A stretch of 64,000 nucleotides of DNA from Parasponia andersonii (lineage: Eukaryota > Streptophyta > Magnoliopsida > Rosales > Cannabaceae), in contig JXTB01000024.1 of NCBI GenBank assembly GCA_002914805.1, forward strand, positions 1,551,319 through 1,615,318, written 5' to 3'. Position 1 is the stretch's first letter. Every line of letters starts with the position of its first letter. The notes beneath the pieces are model-generated. The model searched no databases. It worked only from the letters and a program-made list of their open reading frames with translations, and was not told the DNA's origin. A program made the position numbers and the translations under genes. Shown piece by piece: positions 59,171 through 64,000 of this stretch.

Positions 59171-62100
59171 CTTCTTCCTTCTAATTTGCCTCCTACTAAA
59201 CAAGAGAGAGGATTTTAGTTTTTGGTCTTCTTTCTTTCCCATGATAAAAATATAGCAAGAGGAGAAAGTTCTCGTTATTCTTCTCTCATCTCCCTTCCCT
59301 TATATTTCTCCTTCCTTCTTATCCTTCTTCCCGCCTATCAAACATAGCCTAAAGTAGATATATTCCCATTTCTATACTTGATTCTTATCTCCCTTCCCAA
59401 TTGAATTAACAAATGGGCTGGTGAAATTTGTGATTCATAAAAATGATAATAACAAAGTTACACAGCTAAAACATCACGCTTGCAGACAACGCGCAATGAA
59501 GAAAAAGTCTGTTATATTAAAATAAGAACAATTAAGTTTAACACTTCGTGCTGGGCAGTGGGCAGCGCTAGAGAGGTTAATCTTTATTTGTGCCAATTTC
59601 TCACCTCAGGTGTGCGCAGTATCATGAACTTGGCAGGCCCATATAATTTCCAAGGTTCTAGGGCCCAGTTTCCTAAGTTTCCTTTATTACTTGGGCGGCT
59701 TCAAACACACAACGAGGAGATTAGGCTGGGGTCCTTGGATTTTCTCTTTCGGCGTAATGGATAAAACTGAAATTTAGGTCTATCGTCAATATTTTAAATT
59801 TGATTAAATATTTATGTATATTTATTTTTACGCTTGATAGATAAATATATCCATCAATTTTAATTATTATGCTAAAATATATTAGATATATATTTTTTTA
59901 TACTTGGTATATAAAGTTTTATACTTAGTATATAAGTATATATACCGGATATTTTGCTATAATATTTAACAAATAGACATTTACTTAAATTGAGTCCAAA
60001 ATTTGGTTATATTTCTATCTAGTCTGAAAGAAAATAACATGGATAAAACTAACATGGGCCAAAATAATTTTTTGTACATTTTTCTAAAAGTGACAATTTT
60101 AGAAATGTGAAGGATTTATTAACCATAGGTCAAAAAGTTCTTGACCATAAAAAAAAATATATATTATTTAAGATTTTTTTATGATCAAGAAGTACTTCTT
60201 GACTATAAGTCATGACGTACTTGACACTCTTAATTAAAAATATCATTTTTTTTTAAAAAAAATACACGAAAAGATAATTTTTGTCCATATTAGTCCTATT
60301 CATATACTTTTATCTTTGGCATTAGTACTAGTTATGTTTTATTTGTAAACTTGTAAATATCTCTTATTTGTTAAAATCTTTTTTTGTTTCTCTTGTTTTC
60401 ACCATTTTGTAGTAGTAAGGCCTGTTTGGGATAATTTTTACTTTCTGAAGTAAAAGTTCCTGAAAATCTTAATAAAAAAGTTAGTGGATCTATGCTTCAT
60501 TAAAAAGATCTTCTAATTAAAAAAAATCTTCTAACAATTCATCCAAAAATCCCCAAAAGTAACTTTTGAGCTCTAAAAGATCGTTGGAAACTATGTCAAA
60601 TAGGCCCTAAGTTTTAATCAAGATTATATTTAGCTAATTGACTAAAAAACATTAAATCAACTACTAAGTCTCAAAATTTTCCGTAGAAACTGTTATTTAC
60701 GAGAACCGGACATTGTTTGACATAAGCCCATGGAGAAATTGACCAGATTAATAGTGTTTTGAGGTAGAATGGCATTTTTAAGAGTATTTTGTAGAATGAA
60801 CCTTTTAGGACTGTCAAATGGTATTAGTAATGAGTGGTCACTATATAAAGTCCTACGAAAGTCATAAATTTATGGTCATAAATATCGTGATCACCAATTA
60901 TAAATAGAGTGACTACTCGTAATTAATAATATGATAATTTTAAAAACAGTCATTTTGAAAAATAATCATGATAGAAAGGGAAATAGACATGGTTAGGACT
61001 AATTTTGAGTAAAATGACATTTTTCCAGGAGTATTTTAAAAAATAATTTTTCTAAGAGTGTCATACTTTTTTGTGATGGATGTCAAAGTATTTATAGCCA
61101 TAAGATTTATAATTTTTCTAATACCAGTAGCGGCTATTAATAGTGTGATATCTTCTATTGTGAGGTCAATTTCCCTAAATAGGAAATCGTTTTGGCCCAA
61201 ATTAGTGAATTACTCTTGTCAGCGGGTCCATATCCCTGGCCCTCGTGACGACTTTAACCATCAATATTTATGCTATGCACCATAGTTTGTATGTATCTGA
61301 ACATAAATTATGCACATGAAATTCATCATCATCGATGATAAGATCAACGTATACATACAACATCGTGATGCATAACCGGAATCTATGTATTACTCCATTA
61401 TCTGTCGTTAATTGTTAAGTAAATTAAGTGACACATAAACCTGATTTATTGAAAGACTTTCACTGTAGTAAACATCTATAGGGCCGGTGGTATAGTTTAT
61501 AAAGATCTTTTGAGCTCAAAAATTATTTTTAAGAATATTTAGATAAATTATCAGAATATTTTTTAAAAAAACATTTTAAATAAAGTATGAATGTACTAAT
61601 TTTTCTAAAAACATCTTCTTAAATTTTTACTACAAGAGGTAAAATTTATCTTAAAATGAGCAATAATATTAACGTGTGTTTCTAAAAATTGGACACATCA
61701 AAATCATATGTCAACCAAATTTATACGAAGCCAATGAAAGACTGACTGTTCAAAACGTTTCACTACTGCTGTAACATTTTTGTATAGTCTAGTCATATTA
61801 GCTCGTTCTACTATTCAATCATTAGACATGAGCCTTTTCTAATAGGTAGTGCATCTTCCATCATTAATTACTCAAAGAGAATACAAATAATTGTAAAGAT
61901 ATTCTGGAGATAGGGAGAGATAGCAATATTAATGGCAAGTGAGAGAGGGCAGCTGTCAAGATGGGATCGAATCTGGGGGCTTTATGAGTAATTCCACTCC
62001 AATTATCCTCCTCTTCATTTCCATTTTCGGCCCCCCAATTTCTGTTGAAGGGCAATATCTTCTTATCTTTTTCTATCTACTTTCCTTTCCGTCAGGTCCC

Positions 62101-63101
62101 TAGCTTATCTTGTTGGAGGTTGGAAATATGCAATAGGAGACTTAGCTATTTAGACATTCTTTCCTTTCTCTTTTGGCTACTAAAGTCCGTTTTTAAACCA
62201 ATATTAATCTTGTATTAACGCATAGATACTTGGAAAAATTTGCCAATGGGACTCACTTCATTACGGTTAAAAGTGGATAGTTACATTAATATTTTTATAG
62301 CCTTCATATATATAGCCTTTGAATAAATAATCATTGCTTAAGAATTTCGTTGTGCTTCCCTTACGTCTCATCAAAATTCAAATTATCTTGACATATTGTC
62401 TGTTCGATAAATCATACGAACATGTGGTTAGTTACATCTCATTAAATAAAGTCTCATGTGCTTTAAATTCATGCCTCCAATAAGTAACTAAGCAGCTGCA
62501 ATTAGCTAGTAAATAGTTTTCGGTGATCAACAAAATATTAGGAAATTAAATAAGTGACGTTTGTCTCACAATTTGCATTTCTAATCTAAACATGACACGT
62601 GTATGCATTAGGTTTGTCAAGTCATTGATTTTTGTTAAATTTTGAGCATTGAACAGTGTTATTTAGATGATAACACGGTATACATCTAAAATTTTTATTA
62701 TTAGCAACAAATAATTACTATTATTATAGTAGGACTCACCACTTAATTTTTTTTTCTCTTAATTGTTGTTTTGATTATATATCATTTGAATGGTGCTAAA
62801 TATAGGGCCAGTTTAGTAGAAATGTAGATTTTAAGTAAAACAATTTTAACTATACTGAAAGAAAAATCCGTTATAGTGTAAAATAATTGAGTGTTTGGTA
62901 AACTGTAATTTTAAAATGCTGTGATTTTAAAAAAACTATATCAAAGTTTTTGGTAAACTGAATAGCTGAATTGTTGTACAAATATAAAATCACCAAAACA
63001 AATATCATTATACAGTTATGCGTATTTTGGAATGAGCTTATTAATATTTTTTCTATAATTATACATATTTTGTCCATAATAAACATATTAATACTTTTCT
63101 C
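59171..63101. other. AT-rich intergenic DNA
   Basis: A 94-codon frame at 59480-59764 (plus) lies in a locally less AT-rich stretch, but I recognise no motif and its start and end show no gene context. A Tourist-like MITE is at 60419-60607. A GGGCCAGTTTAGTAGAAATG-type end near 62807 looks like one end of another small DNA transposon without a visible partner. The remainder has no feature I can support. Confidence 0.5.
60419..60607. mobile_element. Tourist-like (PIF/Harbinger) MITE
   Basis: The ends read GGCCTGTTTGGGATA and, inverted, GGGCCTATTTGACATA. TAA flanks both sides (60416-60418 and 60608-60610), the usual target duplication of PIF/Harbinger elements. At 189 bp with no coding capacity it is a typical MITE. 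Confidence 0.72.
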
Positions 63102-63245
63102 AAAAATAAATAAAGAAAATATTCACGCACCCAAGAACACAAATCGTCTAATATGGTTCAACTATAAAATTGAAGCCTACGTCCACAGAGACCATCAATA
63201 AGAGTTTCTCTAAAAAAAAAAAATAAAAAAAATAACTTATCCACT
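63102..63245. repeat. Direct repeat, copy 1, of an LTR-like sequence
   Basis: The sequence AAAAATAAATAAAGAAAATA, then CCAAGAACA, CTACGTC and similar, matches 63695-63826. It probably belongs to a minus-strand LTR, see copy 2. Confidence 0.65.
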
Positions 63246-63621
63246 CTTATAGATTTTTGTTTACTCGAAAAATCGAAAATGCTCTCACCAAGTTTACAAG
63301 AGAATTTCCTCACTCTCTCTAACTTTCTCACTTTCTCTATAATCTAACATTTGGCCCAAGGGTACAAAATATGTCTGTAAGGTCATATATATAGATAGAA
63401 TATAAATACAAGAATCCTTAATCTAATAGGAATTAAATACATGGTTTATTCTCGTACAAAGCCGCATCGACTAAAAAGAGTCCTAACTTATTGAAAAGTC
63501 TCCTAGTATTACCTTATAACAATCATAAAGAGTCCATTTATTTATGAACTCTCTCCTATATGTTTCTAACTTAGCTTTAGTATCCTTAGTCTACTAGGAC
63601 TCTTTAAAGACTAACAACCTA

Positions 63622-63826
63622 GCTCTGATACTACTTGTTATGAATTTAGACCCACTATTAATTTATTCTAACCCTTAGAGTAGGATTAGAATCCAAAAAT
63701 AAATAAAGAAAATATTCACACCCCCAAGAACATAAATAGTTTAATATGGCTCAGCTATAACATTATAATCTACGTCTACGGAAACTACAAATAAGCATTT
63801 CACTAAGAAAAAAATAATTTATACAC
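63622..63826 (-). mobile_element. LTR-like fragment with primer-binding site, minus strand
   Basis: GCTCTGATACTAC (63622-63634) is close to the complement of the initiator-Met primer site, and TGTTATGAATTTAGACCC follows at 63636 as an LTR end would. The sequence from 63695 repeats 63102-63245. Another LTR (63827) interrupts it. The full extent is outside the window. Confidence 0.55.
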
Positions 63827-64000
63827 TGTAAAAACCCGGAATTTTCGAGGGTAATTTGGACAATTTACCAATTTTCCGGATAAAATATTGTGGGGACTAA
63901 TTTGTAAAAGTTTTGCTCAGATGGACTAAATTGCAAATTTTGGGGGACCGGATTGATAGAGATTTGAAATTTTGGGGACTTATGTGCAATTTTTGAAAAA
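63827..64000 (+). mobile_element. Start of another TGTAAAAACCC-type LTR
   Basis: TGTAAAAACCCGGAATTTTC begins inside the repeat just described, with the same first 11 bases as the LARD LTRs. Sequence after that differs (GGGGACTAATTTG, GGGGACTTATGTGC), so it is a related but separate family. It runs off the window. The flank TACAC (63822-63826) would be the target duplication. Confidence 0.6.

Noticed and set aside
59480..59764. A 94-codon frame as a host gene
   Set aside because: No motif, no visible promoter, splice or 3' context, and AT-rich flanks; left as unrecognised.
61058..61285. A 75-codon hydrophobic frame as a small membrane protein
   Set aside because: Composition is that of AT-rich non-coding DNA and no gene context is visible.
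1..64000. CRISPR arrays, bacterial operons, phage or rRNA genes
   Set aside because: No sign of any of them. The sequence is plant nuclear DNA; the regular repeats seen are transposon subterminal arrays and microsatellites.

Overview
The window is plant nuclear DNA, very probably from an AT-rich dicot genome. It holds plant-type CACTA (En/Spm) transposons, Ty3/gypsy elements of the Tekay and Tat lineages, a tRNA-derived SINE, a TRIM-like element and MITEs, set in AT-rich non-coding DNA. I found no host protein-coding gene I can defend; nearly every recognisable reading frame is a decayed transposon gene. Two runs of N (18311-19254 and 44742-44971) are assembly gaps, and long frames crossing them are artefacts.

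Left part, 1-23253. Some 3.9 kb of AT-rich intergenic DNA (a CT microsatellite, and one promoter-like cluster near 2958-3012) is followed by a three-level nest in which all levels are closed by matching target-site duplications. The outer level is a non-autonomous CACTA element (3904-23253, TSD AAA). Inside it lies a non-coding LTR retrotransposon with 2.3-kb LTRs (6825-23147, TSD AAAAT, called LARD-A here). Its 3' LTR was hit by an originally coding CACTA element (14454-22272, TSD CAG). That element carries, on the minus strand, a broken tnp2 transposase and a second gene combining a plant-transposase (PF03004-like) part with exons resembling a Ulp1 cysteine peptidase.

Middle part, 23254-42342. 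A Tekay-type Ty3/gypsy element on the plus strand (25929-about 32513) keeps its 5' LTR, gag and pol but is full of stops and has lost its 3' LTR. Its LTR has the same length and end structure as LARD-A and shares short motifs, so this kind of element may be the source of the enzymes that moved the LARD. Next come a MITE, a direct duplication of about 0.9 kb, and a SINE present in only the first duplicate. A second LARD copy on the minus strand (LARD-B, 35854-42342) interrupts the second duplicate and is cut off inside its other LTR.

Right part, 42343-64000. A minus-strand Tekay fragment (LTR plus integrase) sits in the LARD-B LTR and is joined, in the same orientation, to a truncated GC-richer Tat-lineage element (46207-52382) with gag, protease, RT, RNase H, the additional RNase H and part of integrase. 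The join looks like a deletion that fused two integrase genes. Beyond it the DNA is AT-rich again, with microsatellites, a MITE with internal tandem repeats, a TRIM-like element (57504-59170), a Tourist-like MITE (60419-60607), a pair of direct repeats, and at 63827 the start of another LTR of the TGTAAAAACCC type running off the window.

The elements act together only as layers of insertion. The order is: outer CACTA, then LARD-A, then inner CACTA on the left; and duplication, then SINE and LARD-B, then the Tekay insertion, then the deletion joining it to Tat on the right.
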